64,000 bases of DNA, from assembly GCA_033026295.1 (NCBI GenBank), contig CM065180.1, positions 16,981,023-17,045,022 of the forward strand. Direction: 5' to 3'. Within the stretch, counting starts at the first letter, position 1; every line of letters starts with the position of its first letter. The notes under the pieces are model-generated. The model was not told the origin of the DNA. It did not search any database and saw only the letters and a list, made by a program, of their open reading frames with translations. Both the position numbers and the translations under genes were made by a program. The stretch is from Channa striata (lineage: Eukaryota; Chordata; Actinopteri; Anabantiformes; Channidae). Below, piece after piece: positions 14,801 to 28,200 of the stretch.

Positions 14801-16389
14801 ACGTTCAAAGGACAGATTGTGAATATATCGGTAGAAGGACGCGGAGGTTGGAGCTGCCAGACAGCAGGTCTAGAGGAGATTTATGGATGTAGTGAGAGAG
14901 GACATTAGCTGCTTGGTGCGAGAGAAGAGGCTGCAGAGGGTTAGACGGAAGCAGCTGATTGGCTGTGGCGACCCCTGAAGAAACAAGACCTGATCTTTTT
15001 GTTGCTTTTGATATATTTCTACCTTTTGGCTAATAACAGCTTATCTAATCTATTTTAATAACCTACCTACAATGTACCTAGCAGCACTCAAAACAACATA
15101 CAGCAAAAAATCAAATACTTTCACATATTTAAGACTATTTTTGCAGCAATAATCAGCAATAATTGCATGACAGATGTATCGAAATATGCTTGAATTCACC
15201 TTGATGCTTCAGAACACGTGTCTCTTGTTTAGGTATTATTGTTTAGGTATTATTATTTTTATACTTTGCACACTTCACACTAATGACGCTCGTGATCCAT
15301 AACAGCACATAACAACGGAGAACACTTCCTGCAGCATTAGTATTTCATCCCTTTGCTTGAATAATGAACTAGCTGTTGGGGCCGTCCTTTAGCAATTTTG
15401 CAAATTCATCTAAAGAAACATTTATTCATTTCAGATTGGAAGAAAAAGTGACGTGTTTGAGGAAAATCATTAGTTATTTCTATGATTTAATTCAATTAGG
15501 AGCCAAGTTTGTTTTTGTTTTTTTTTTTGTTGTGTTTTGTTTTATTGGCCATGTTCTAGTTTTCATAAAGTCATTCAAATCCTCAGGATGTACACTATTA
15601 TCAGAATGCTGGCTTTCAAATATAACAGTTGGTGAGAATCAATGCAGCCCCCTCATTCCCACACAGATCCTTCTTTTACTTAAGGGCAGTGAAAATAACA
15701 GCATTCATACTAGTTTAATTCATTTAGTTTTAAAGCCATATGCTGAACTGATCAACCAATCAAGACCAATATTTTGCCTTTCATGGTTTAGGTTTTTTTT
15801 TTGTTTGGGTTTGGTGGTGTGATGTCATGTGGGCAAACAGTTAACATGGAATATGTAAGACTTGTTCCCAACCCAGACGCACACACACACACACACAAAC
15901 CACAGGAAGCAACAAATCTAAGAAACACTGTCCCTTGCAATTTCATCAGTGGCGCCCTCAAGACGATGAACGCAGATCAAAGAATGAAAAGTCTTTCCAT
16001 CGTACGATACAGATGGCCAAAAAAAACACGGCCGCACATCGCTGATTCTCCCCTGTGGTGCCTGTTGCTATATTTGCCCTGAGAGGAGCAGAGAGGCTGG
16101 GAAAGACGAGGAGGAGACCCACCCGTGACACCTTCAATTAGAGCCCCCGTCTCACGTCCTCCCGACTCTGCTCTCATTCAAATATCTAACATACAATAAG
16201 CCGGTTCCTCAGTGTTTAGTGTAAACATCCATATGGGTAAGAAATTATTCTAATTAGTTTACAGCGAGGAATCTGTTTCTGCTGGTAAATATGTCGACAG
16301 ATGGACTGTCAGGTAAAAAGGGACCAAGGTGTGAGGATGACTAAGAGCTGCGCTGCAGTCTCTTACTGGGTGACCCTCAAAGTGCACAG

Positions 16390-16429
<40 letters not shown>

Positions 16430-18628
16430 CATGTTCACAGCACCATAGGAGCAGGAAGAAGAACACGCTTCAGTAAACTGGCACACACATTTTCTAACCC
16501 TCTGCCTCTCCCTCCGTCTCCCTGCCTCCCTGTCTCCTTGCATCTTCGTCCTTGCACCGAAATAGCAAAAATATTACTCTGAGGCTGGGAAAGTCCCCTG
16601 TGTCCATCTGAGCCACTCACTGCTTTACTCCTATTACGTGTCTCTTAGTTACTTTTCATCGCCACCTTTCGTATCTCCTTTTTTTTTTCCTCGTGTGACT
16701 TTACTTTTACCGTTTAAGGACTTTACTTTTAAGAAAATGTTGGAGTGAATTTTTAACCACAAACATCAAAAGTTCGGTACTTTGCTTCTCCTGTGATGAT
16801 TTTTTTTTTTTTTGCATTTTCGTCATATCTGATAGCAAACGTAATTGCTAGGTGGTGATTTTATTCAACTGCTGTTTGAATTAAACAAGGAATTTGAATA
16901 CATCAAGTAGAACTGATGGAAATCAGCTATTTTTACTGGTTTCCTGGCTTTCAGAGATGAGTTGTGAAAATAAACGGAAGACTAATTAGCTTTGAAAATA
17001 ATCAGTAGTTGCAGCCACGAAAAGATGAGTAGCCAGATGATGCAAGTGCAATGACAACAATCAGTGTATGATTAATGAATACAATTTGTGTTCATCGCTA
17101 ATTGAAAAACCTTCAGAAGGTTTGCTTATCAAAATCAATATTTTTACGGCTTGCTATTAATTTAATGTTCAAAACAAAATCTATGAATAACGGTCCTTGC
17201 TTACTCAGTAATGAAGAAGAAGTGTGATAACATTATATTATGTCTCCTGGTTTTCATCCCACTGTGACCTTTCTCAGGACGGACAATACAGATTATCGTA
17301 ACCTTTTGTAGAAAGGTGAGTACGCACATGAGATCTTAAGGCGTTGTACCAAATAAAAACTGGACTCCTGTCTAAGTTTTTGCCTTTTGTCCTTGGACAC
17401 GCCAGTCTCACATACAAATACAGACCCAGCGAGTGCACGATCCTCCTGAGTGCACATTGTGCTCACCTATTTGGGTCGGAACTGATATCTCTGACTTGAG
17501 ACGTTGTGCGGTGAACACGCCTGCTAAAAATGATCATGGGGAGAATAGACACACTCCACACTCCACACATGAATACACACTTCACTGACACTAAACATGT
17601 TATCTGTTGTCATAGCTACCAATTGTTTACATATATAATAGATGCAGAGTGTAACTAAATGAAACGTTTACAGCTGAACATTGGTACTCCGGTAAGTGCT
17701 AACCACCTCTCTCGTACTGTACATTACATAAATCATTGCCGCACCATCTATTATGGATGAAGGTTTAACATCTGACATCTTTCATCTCATAAAACATTGC
17801 TGGGATAAAGCCGAGGCTACTCCGCTGCATCCGTGTGTGCACGGGTCGAATAATCATAACACAGCAAAAGGAGGATCGTTAAGCATCAGCAAAAGCCAAT
17901 CTATAAAAACAAAGAAACCAAAACACTGACACCATAGCGAGAAGAAAAGGTCATTTCGTAACAGATGCTGCAACAGTGTGAGAGAAAGTCATCAGCGTGT
18001 TTGTGGCAACACTTGGAGCCCACTGTTTACTGCATCTCATCAAGATTTTTTTTTCCGTCTTTCCTCTTGGTGCCACAAAAAATTAAAGCACAACGCCGTG
18101 ACGTGTCCTGTGACTACCGGTGTTTGCGCACACGTAGCTTTTGTCACGGCAGCATCCTTCTAGGAACTTCACCAGTCGCCGCCGTTCTCCCTCTGAGCAT
18201 TCTCCAACTGCTCTTTTGCCTTTGTTTGATAAAACAGAGATTATTAGCGAACAGTATGTGTCATCTTATTACGCTGCACTGTGTGTCAGCAAAAACACAC
18301 AGGCAGCTCCCTGACAATTAACTACCCACTCTCAGCTGAGTAATGCTGCCAAGTCTCCGAAAAGACCCCCTTTTAATGTCACAAGATGACATGGTGTTAT
18401 GCAAGCAAAACATTGTGACATGATCTGCTCAGACAGTCTGTTAAGATGAAAATATTGCACTTGTGATGGTCACTCCTGAGAATGGCGGGTTGAATATATC
18501 CTGAATTGGAAATAAAATGATCTCCTTCTTTTTGTGCTTGACGGTGCAATCACCAAGCGCTGTTGGTTTGGCAACGTATCGCTTCATTTATATCTTGATT
18601 TTTATGGCCTAATGAGATCACTAACGTT

Positions 18629-18667
<39 letters not shown>

Positions 18668-21600
18668 CTCAGAAAAGCACCGTCACAGCCACTAAGGCCC
18701 GTTTGGGGGATGGGAAAATGAAGCCAAGCTCCCTTGTTGAACCATCATTTAAGGATTATTTGGAAACACGGGGTGTTTTGTGTCATGGATTTTTTTAAAG
18801 GGAAGCGCTCGCCTGGGGTATACAAGTTGGCAAAGATTTGGCACATCACAGGCGGAGCGAGGGCCAAGCTCTGTTACCATGGTAACCCTGGCAAACTGTG
18901 TTGGCATACTGTATCTGGCAACAGTTTACAGTAGCTGGTGAGGATGATGAAAAAAGATATAGACAACTTATGGTGTTAGTTAATATGATTTTGTGCCAAC
19001 AAAAGGCAGAGTGCAAGTTGGGAATGAACTTTTGAGAACTGCTAATCCCACATAAACAGGTATTTGGCAAGATGCAAGCAGTAATGTGGGGGTACATAGC
19101 CCACTGCATGTGCAAGTCTGTGCCTAAAATGCTGAGATCAAGATGCAACACTAACACGAATAGAACATATATATTATCAAAATCTTTAACAGTCATTTTT
19201 AGCCTTTTGGGAGCCACTAGTTTGTGTTTGAGTACATAGAATAGTGTGAGCTACTCCTCTCCTCACATCATCCATTCCTCCCTCCTCGTCATCACTGCCT
19301 TCTCACAGTGAGGAGTTTAAAATGAGAGCTCTTCGTCTAGCACCCAGACTGTGGCAATCCCCTTAGGTTGACAAAAAGAAAGTCTCGTGTTGCTCCATCT
19401 TTAACGGTGCTAACTGGCGCGCGCTTCTTTTTGGGCATTGATCACACTGTAGCAGCCCTGATATGCCAGTAGACTCAGTTTTTTATTATACAGGCACTAT
19501 TATTTGTCTGCTTTATGTATTGGGCAAGGAGCTCTGATGATATCTGAATGAAAATCCAATAATATAGTTCTTTTGGAGAACAGACTGTGCACATCTTGTA
19601 AAACGTCCTAATGGAAAACATTGCACTCCATCCTCGCTGAATACTGTATGTTATTTGAATCCGCTGATCGGCTCGCTGCAAGTGCGTGACGTATAGAATA
19701 AGAACAGGACTAAAAGGTTGTAATCAACAAGAGTGGAAGAGATTTGATAACACAAAACCCACATCAAAACTGGCCCGGAAGAGTTGTTACCATGATAACA
19801 AAATGGAAATGGCCCACTTTGTTGTTACAGTGGTGTTTAGTGCGAGCGGAGAGAAAAGGGAGCGGAGACAGAGAAAAGGGGTGTTAAGGAGGGTTAGCGG
19901 GGAGCAATAGAGACACAACACTCAATAGTAAAAAGGGACATTTTGAATGTGGAGCAGAGACAAGCATAGGCAGAATTACACATAATTATCCCAGCCAGCT
20001 AAGCTTCCACTCTTGGTGTAATTAATGCCATTCAGCTGGGAGAGGGTTTAAAACCGTTGATATATTAAGGCATGTTTCAGTGATTTCTCCACATTTACCA
20101 AGTCTATTTTAATGAGTCCCAACCAGATTCTTCTTGGATGGGTAAAAGTCACGAGATTCCAGAAACAAAGTTTAACTTCTGCAGGAGTTTTACGTCAATC
20201 ATTTCAGTTAGAAATTGCTGTTTCATTGTTTCATCCGACATTTAAAACTGAAAACTCTTTTTATCTTTTTGTGTATGATTTTAAATATTCCTTTCCACAA
20301 AACATGCTGTGTTGTAGCATCAGAACTGGCCTGTTGTTCTTCCAGGTGCTGATCATTTTGCTGGCAGCAAAATCTAATTTGTTTTTGCATCAACATTTGA
20401 TCCACTGTTCTCATGGTTAAAGTTATGAAATACAGTGTCAATTGTGTTTGGAGTGACTTCTATTTTCAGTGTTTCTAGTGTTTTCTTCTAACGGCGAGAG
20501 AGTGAAGCTTGTTAAAAGTAAGCTTCACTTCAAGCCATTTGCACTGAATTAATAATAATAACAGTAAAACCCCACTTTAAACTAATGGATTCTTAAACTC
20601 ATTCCATTAACTAAAACTGTGGCAGAGTAAAGTGGCTCCACGCTGCCGAGCAGGGGAGCCATAGTTAACCAAAAATGATTAAATACATTTAGCAACAAGT
20701 CTTGCATCTGTTTAAAAAGGAAGAAACTCAAGCAGGATCTTCACATGCAAAGCAGAGTGCAAGAGGAGGAAGAGGAGGATCTATTAGCGCCGCATCTCAG
20801 CCTCCGACGGCGCATCACGTTGATTGTTTGGGGCTCCCCATCAGGAGCTGCACAGCTCCTCTCCTCTCATGTTCCAGCACCCCCACACTTCTGCTCCTTG
20901 ATTGGTTAATGAGGTCCACCGCTCCATGCCGAGTGGAGGAAGTGATCGGCTCCACACCTACACTACCATTAGGACTCAGAGACGGTCTCACTGGAGGCAT
21001 GTGTCAGCTCTCGTCACGCTAACTGACACACACACACACGGTGTCACCCACAGGGGGGAAGAAATGTCCCAGAGAGCGGTGGAGCAGCCCACACCCAACG
21101 CCTTCATCTGTGCACACGATAAAGATCCTGATGAGAAGTAAACAGTGACTGGGTTGGAAACGAGAGTAGGCAAACTGGCTGCATTTGGTATGCAAATATA
21201 TTTCACAAACACAAAACGGAGCTGCTTACAGTTATGGAGATGTCACAGTCTCCGCCACAAACACTGAATTTTAGCACAGGGAGCAGACTTTCCTGCAAAC
21301 AGACGGCAAACATCTGCCTTTCTGAAATGTTCCCAAGCCAGATACTGAATCTATATGAAATAAGCTGAGATTGTTTCTTCACTTAAATCAAAGACACTGA
21401 AATGAAAAGCACATTTTGCCTGCATTTCTGTGTTTTCCTGTGTCGATTGTTCTATCTCTGGCTACACGTCAATCATAGGTCTGTGTCTAACATATCAAGG
21501 GTCCAAAAGCCCAAAATGCAAAATCTAATATAATGTAAAATCACATAAAACACAGTCACCAGTCACTCATATTAAATTGTAAAACTCCAACTGACCATTA

Positions 21601-24600
21601 TCTCATGGGTCACAGCTAACAGAGCATAATAGAGAGTAGGAGGTATTTTGCTGGATGTGAGTTGGTAAAAAGTTTTTTTTTTCATTCCAAAAGAGCGTGG
21701 TTGTGCCCTGCTAATCAGTTTATTTCTCCATCCACCTCCTAACGTACAACCACAGATGAGGGAAGCTTGGACGGAGATTCAACATTCTTCTACACCTGTA
21801 TTTGCTGATCCCTTGCCCACAAACGATCCAACTAAATTAGACGTTTTTGAATTCGATGAAAGCCTCCTGACATATTTTGTTGCTCTCTGGAATACGTCTC
21901 ATTAGAGAAGATAACTTACGTTTCGCCGAGACTTTAAAGCAGCCGTATCAAATCACAATGTGAAAGAGCTCATACTGATTAACTTATGGTAGAATAATGA
22001 GAGAAATCTGCAGCTCTCCTCAGCTTAATGGAACTTTACACGGAGTTTCTTTGTTGTAGATTTCCTGTCTGCAACTTGACTGTTTTGGTTCATGCTCCCT
22101 CAGACACAGAACTTTAAATGAATGATTAGTGTTACATAACCAAGCCTCTGTTTGCTAATATTCATATAAATGTACCAAACCTTTCTCACAATGACAGCTG
22201 GAACAGGCTCCAGCTCCCCTGCAACCGTTTTTTGATAATGAATGCAATGTTAATGTCAGTTTATAGGGCTGAACGACAGAAACAATCACACTAATTATTA
22301 TTTTAAAATCCTACCGATAAATGCAGTTGTGCAAACGCTGTTGCACAATTAGCTACGAGGACACACTAACTTGGTTACATACAGTGGCTTTACTATGTTG
22401 GACCAATACAAACACACACACGCTGTTGCAGTGGTAAAGAGATTAGAGTGAGTCAGGTGTAAATGTGAAACATGATTTGAGCACAGCAGCGACGTCACAC
22501 ACATTTTGCCAACATGCACTACACTATTTATCAGCACTGGATGGATGGATGGATGGATACACAGATACTTCATTGATCCCGAGGGAAATTCCAGATGTCC
22601 AGCAGATCCAGAGAAGCCAATGTGAAGTATGCAAATCAAGTAGCACAGTGCCAAACTAAAATACCAATGAATCGACCTGTTGAATAAAGTGCTTAATTTC
22701 TGAACTTTGCCAAAGCTTGTTTGTAAGAGAAGATGCTCCACATGTGAAGTAACAGGTTTAACTTTGCAGGTCACTTTCAGACGTTGCATTATTAGTTATT
22801 GTGGTCATTCATTTCACTAGTTTAAACATATAAACCTGGGATTACCCATTTAACATTTTAAAAATGAATTTCTTTATGTTACGTGTTATTTAAATAATTA
22901 AAAAACATACCCAATCGAGGTTTACAGTTTAAAATTATCAACTCCAATTGTAAATATTCATCCAACAGACTATTAGACACATACTGTACCCAGTATAGGG
23001 CAGGTCTTATAATAGCAACTTCATGGCATTGTGGCTCTAACTTCCGCACACTGGACAATCTGACACATCGCTAATCAATAACTTGGTCACAGTTTACACT
23101 CAGTCATCGCCTAGACATAATAGCCACCACTGCTTTCACTCTGCTCTCTTTCATCCGCTCCGAGTAGTTCCTCTGTTTGCTTTATCCTTGCCAAAACTCT
23201 GCAGCAACAAGCCAGAATGTGTAAAAGACCTCTTTGACTTCATCTTCCCTCTCACCCTCACACTTCCACCCGTGCAACTGCAAGTCTTCCTGCGCTTATT
23301 TCCTCTTTCACTTAGGTGTTCACCTTTGCCTCCTTCTCAGCATCTCCCAACCCTCTCTTCATTGTTGATTCTTTTTCTTCTTCCCATTTTCCAACTGCCT
23401 ATCATTCCATCTTTTTGCCTTTCTTGAGTCCTGACGTAGTGCTCTCTTCGCAACTCTCCAGATGGCACAGTCATTTCCACAGACACTCAACTTCAAAGGC
23501 TGGGGAGGAGGGGGACACGGGGGGGAGAGCAGAGCATCCATCATGGTGGCAAGTTATTCAACACTGAAACACACATTCTTTCTTTCTCGCAATACTGAGA
23601 CAGGCTGAGACAGGCAGCTATTCCTGCAGAAATTCATCAGGTGGACTACTTAATAAATAAAAGTATTTATTTCTGAAGGGCTTGATTTTAGTTTAATATA
23701 GTGAAATGTTAAATTGATCAAATCACATAATTAGAGTTTTTTAAATAAGAAAATTGTTGGGTAAAACTCTATTTTCTCTTTATTAGTAAGATGTTTCTGA
23801 TTTATTTTGTACAGCAGTACTGGGCATATGGATAAGCACAGATGAAGATATCTTCTTATAAAGAAAGAGGTGATGGGATAGAACCACTGCACTGCATAGT
23901 GTAGTTAGGTTTAGATGATAGAGAAATGAAATATATTCTATATTAGAATTGGAGTTGCAACTAATTATTAGATTTATCACTGATAACGCAGCCAATTATT
24001 TTGACAAAGAATCGACAAATTCCACTCTAGTTTCTCAGAAGCAGAGGTCACCTCAGATGTCTTCCTGTGCCTAACCAACAGTGAAAAAAATTAAGTTGAC
24101 AATAATTAAAACAACTGGGGAGAAAGTACAGAAAAAATATTTTGTTAAGTAAATGATGTAATGTAATATCAAGACATCAAGCTTTACACCTTTTTACACT
24201 ACTTCCAATCTTTAGATCAGCAACACGCCTAACATTACACGTGTTCAGTGTTTACTGGATGTGCTTCTTTTTTTGACACAAAACATTTATGAGTCATGAA
24301 AAAACAAGTCCCATTGAAAGAGAGTGGGAATAAAGAAATACAAGTTGCACAGTGAGAGAAAAAGAAAACGCGAAGGGGAAGTGACGTCTGTGCCACGTGT
24401 GCTGTGTAATGTTAATGTGTACTGGCTAGAACACTGCATTCCTGTTTCCTATAGGCTGCATCACTGATGCATGAATCTCCACAACGCAGCACACCACAGA
24501 ACACAAGAGAGTCAAACACGTCTCCACAATGAACTAAATACACAAACTATTGTAAGGTAGAAGTTGTGAATAAGAGGTGCTTTTAATTATAAAGAAGTGA

Positions 24601-25167
24601 GTCACATCCTGTACAGTTCCTATGGAGACTGCAAATAAAGCAGGTTACTGAGAATGTATGGCAATCCCAGTAACCCAGACAGTAAAACAGACATTATATC
24701 ATGTAAGATAAGATATGTAACTGTATTCTGAAATGACTTTGTAGAAATATGATCCAGAACTTAGAGAGAGGTGCTGTTGAAGCCTCCTGTGACCCAGAGT
24801 CATAGAACAGCGCTGCCAGCAGTGCAGAGATTTTTGGATGAGATTTCAGAGCCTTTTAAATATTTTAGTTTCATTACTAAGCTTTGGAGCATTTTCATTT
24901 ATTGTCATTTTTTTTATAATGATGACTACCTGAAGCACTGGACAGAAAGTGTTGAAGTTTAGGAGTGAACAGCAAAGCAAAGAAAGGGAAGGATGAGCAG
25001 AGCAGAGTGGATTGTGTTTTTATCTCAAACTGGCCTTATAAGATGCTTACTGTAACTTCAAGCTGTAATTTATTTGGGAATTGTGTAATGTATCATACAT
25101 TTCTGGGGATGTATGAACCAGGCAGAACCATTACGTTCAACTAAAACCCTGTGAACTGCAGGGTAGT

Positions 25168-25223
<56 letters not shown>

Positions 25224-28200
25224 TAGTAATGAAGACATTTCTTCTGCCATGGCACTACTTTGGGTGGCACTGCACTGCTCGCTGCTGTGCGGTGGAGGTG
25301 GGTGATCACAGGAGGATAATAAAAAAAAAAAAAGCTGCTATCTGGCTTTTCAATGCACAGAAAGAAGCTCTAGGCAGCCCTTAATCTGCCCACGCCTAAG
25401 AAACCATAAACTGATATCAGCCTATGCAGGGGAATGGATAAAGATGAATTATCACAGAAGCCACACTTTATCACCCTTCTAACAACACAGAAGCCAAATG
25501 TTCTGCCAGTGAGCTGTACCTCACCTTTATGCACCAGAGATACGAGTTTATCACAATGACTGTCTGTATCCGACTTTACGCTCCTCCTTCAGAGAAGCAG
25601 CTCTTTGGCTTTAAACATCACTAACTTTGCATTTTCAGAAAAAAATACATCAATTTACAGCCACGTAGTGATAAACATTTGAAATGAAATCAATCTCTGT
25701 CTGTAGGTAACAGCAATCCAGAATCCAAAGGCTCGGTCGTGTTATCAAAAATTACAAAAAAAAATAAAAGAGAGAGAGAGCAATGAGCTCCTTCTGCACA
25801 CTTTGAAAGAACAAGCAGCAGCTATGTCCAGCATGTCTCCGTTTGCTCACTTTCACGTTCACTGGTGAACTGTGACTTTGGACTTAAGCTTTGGTCCAAA
25901 CCTAAGAATGGCATTTGTTTCCACGCAGAAGCACTTTTTGCACATCGTCTGTTAATTAGAGTCACAGATCTTCTTACTGGAGTATCAGTGTGTAACATGA
26001 CTCTGCATAATGACAACTTGTTGGCACGAGATGACAACATTTGGCGACAACAATACCATTTGTGAGTGCAAGGAGGATGCTAGTGAAACACAAATTTAAG
26101 ATGGGACCATTGTCCTAGATTGTTTGTGTCCCACCAGCATTGCCAACAACAAAATGCACAGAACTCTACACTCAGCTCGTCTAACACTGGAATAAGACAC
26201 ACACGTCATTGACACACAACCAGAATTTGATTTATCTAACTTTATATTTTACGAATAATTGTCATAAACTCAATTTGCTTAGTTATTTTAAACATATTTA
26301 TTAATATTTATTTTTATCTACTGATTTACTAATGATCTATTTATGATACTGGATGTCTAACCACTTTCTGACCCCAGTAATCCCAGTTATTTGTCTTTGG
26401 ACAGTTTTCTTTCTGTCTCCCCCCATTTCTGCTCCTTTTCTTTGACAGTTTCCAGCTTCAGATGATAGAGAGAAAAGTTACACTGGCAAAGACAGAGGCA
26501 ACAAGGTTTGATTTCAGAGCACACGGGGCGCTGCGACTCTGCATACAAGCCTGAAGGGGACGACAGCTGACACGTGCAACGATAAATACTGTGTTCAAGC
26601 ATGTTTGCCACGAGTGGCTTTCACACTCAGACAATGGGCGGTGTCCGGCTGCCACACCTGATAACGATGGGGCCACTAATTGCTGTGTGAGCAGCTGTTG
26701 CCTATGGTCTTAGTGGGACTGCTGATATAAAATTGGACAGAGGGACAGCTAATAAGGTTGCCCTCCATGTCTGGATAATTGTTTTAATCTGCTTTAATCT
26801 ACCACTTCTGAGGAGGAGAAGGTGCTGCTTCTTATTTACCAACTATGGGTCTTGGACTTCTTTGGTGGTATGTTTTATTCGGTTTCTCAGTACTTCAAAT
26901 GTTCAATTACTCGTACTAGTGATAATGTTTTTTAATTACCCTCTTTTGCAGGGCTTCCTTAATTTGTTTCACGCAGTTTAATGGCACAGCGGGTTTTCCG
27001 GCTCCACAAGGTAAAGTCTTGCTTCTTGCCACAATAGACCTTTAAAAATATAGTTTTGCTTTATGTTTACTATTAATTTTACAGTGTACACAGATGAAGT
27101 ACAGTCAGCTGCAGAGCAGCCAGAAGTAGTCCCAGCTGAACCAATCCTGCCCTACAAACCTCATGCCCCTGAAGATGCCAAGTTTCTTAATGATGAGCCG
27201 ATAGACTGGGCCCCAGAAGAGTTTGACAACATTCCTTTAAGCCCAGAATATCTGATCCAGCGGCAGTTTACATCACTTGAAGTTGCACCTTCAAACTCCA
27301 GGCTTCATGCTCCAAGAAGTGCTGATGGCTCCACTCCTCTTGCCAGTGAGTCTGCTTACTATGGGCCCTACACCTCTCAGGATGACTCTTGGCAGCCTGA
27401 ACCAGTTGACGGTGGTTCTGCTGAAGTGAATTTGGATGATGGTTTCCCAGACACTGGCTCCAGTGCAGACAGAGGTGACTGGCACAACCACCGTCTTGTC
27501 TTTGAGGAGGTCTTTCACTATCCCTCTGAGAAAACTGGGTCATCCCATCTGGATTATGGCACGGTCTCCAATACGGCAGGAAGCTCGAGCCAAGTTAATT
27601 ACAAGAGCAATGGATTCTCAACCGGATATGCCTTCATGCTAGATGACCGCTCATTGCCCAGTTACCAAGTTAAGGAAGGAGAGCTGCTTGTCTCTGGACT
27701 GAAGATGCAACGCTCATTCCCTTCTAGCTTCTCTGGAGAAGAGAATCTTAACTACCAGGTACAGAATGATGAGAGCTCCTCTAGGTTTCTACAACAGCAA
27801 CACGCTTTCCAAAAAACTTCCCAGAGAGAAGCGCAACAAATCCCTTATCTGGCTCAGAACTACCTTCAGCTCGGAGATGGTTACCAGCAAGGCAGGTACA
27901 TCCTCAACAAATCCTGGCGTTCACCAAAATTGCCACTTCCAGTGGCTGTCGGCTCAGAAAATGTCAAGAGGGATGACACCAGGTCAGCCAGCCACCCCCA
28001 AAGGTATATCCACAAACTGAAAGCTTGATGTTTAAGAAAAATCAACTGTAAAAGAAACTCCTCATAATTCTGTCTTCCAGAGCCAATGGGAACCACCACA
28101 GTTAAAGAGTAACAGGTAAATGTCTCTCACAATATTTCAAGTGGATGTTATGCAAATTTTAATCCCTGCTCTCTTTCTTGCAGAGTGATGTGCCTTTTGA

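Larger units (their letters stand above)
14996..26720. other. prkca intron 2, right part up to the nested gene: no gene seen
   Basis: Noncoding. It holds CA microsatellites (16394-16426, 18630-18665, 25169-25221), A- and T-runs, and a repeat fragment at 22537-22610. The longer open frames (for example 15376-15822) are AT-rich or simple sequence without domains or splice context. Confidence 0.72.

Noticed and set aside
15376..15822. 148-codon open frame on the plus strand
   Set aside because: AT-rich, with a run of Phe/Val from homopolymer T and no domain, promoter or splice context. Read as chance.
22349..22789. 146-codon open frame on the minus strand
   Set aside because: It crosses a tetranucleotide repeat and a common fish repeat tail, and has no recognisable domain.
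27063..27084. Start of the nested protein at the in-frame ATG at 27063
   Set aside because: This ATG lies inside an intron just before a good acceptor. Splicing from exons 1 and 2 gives a proper signal peptide, which this start lacks.
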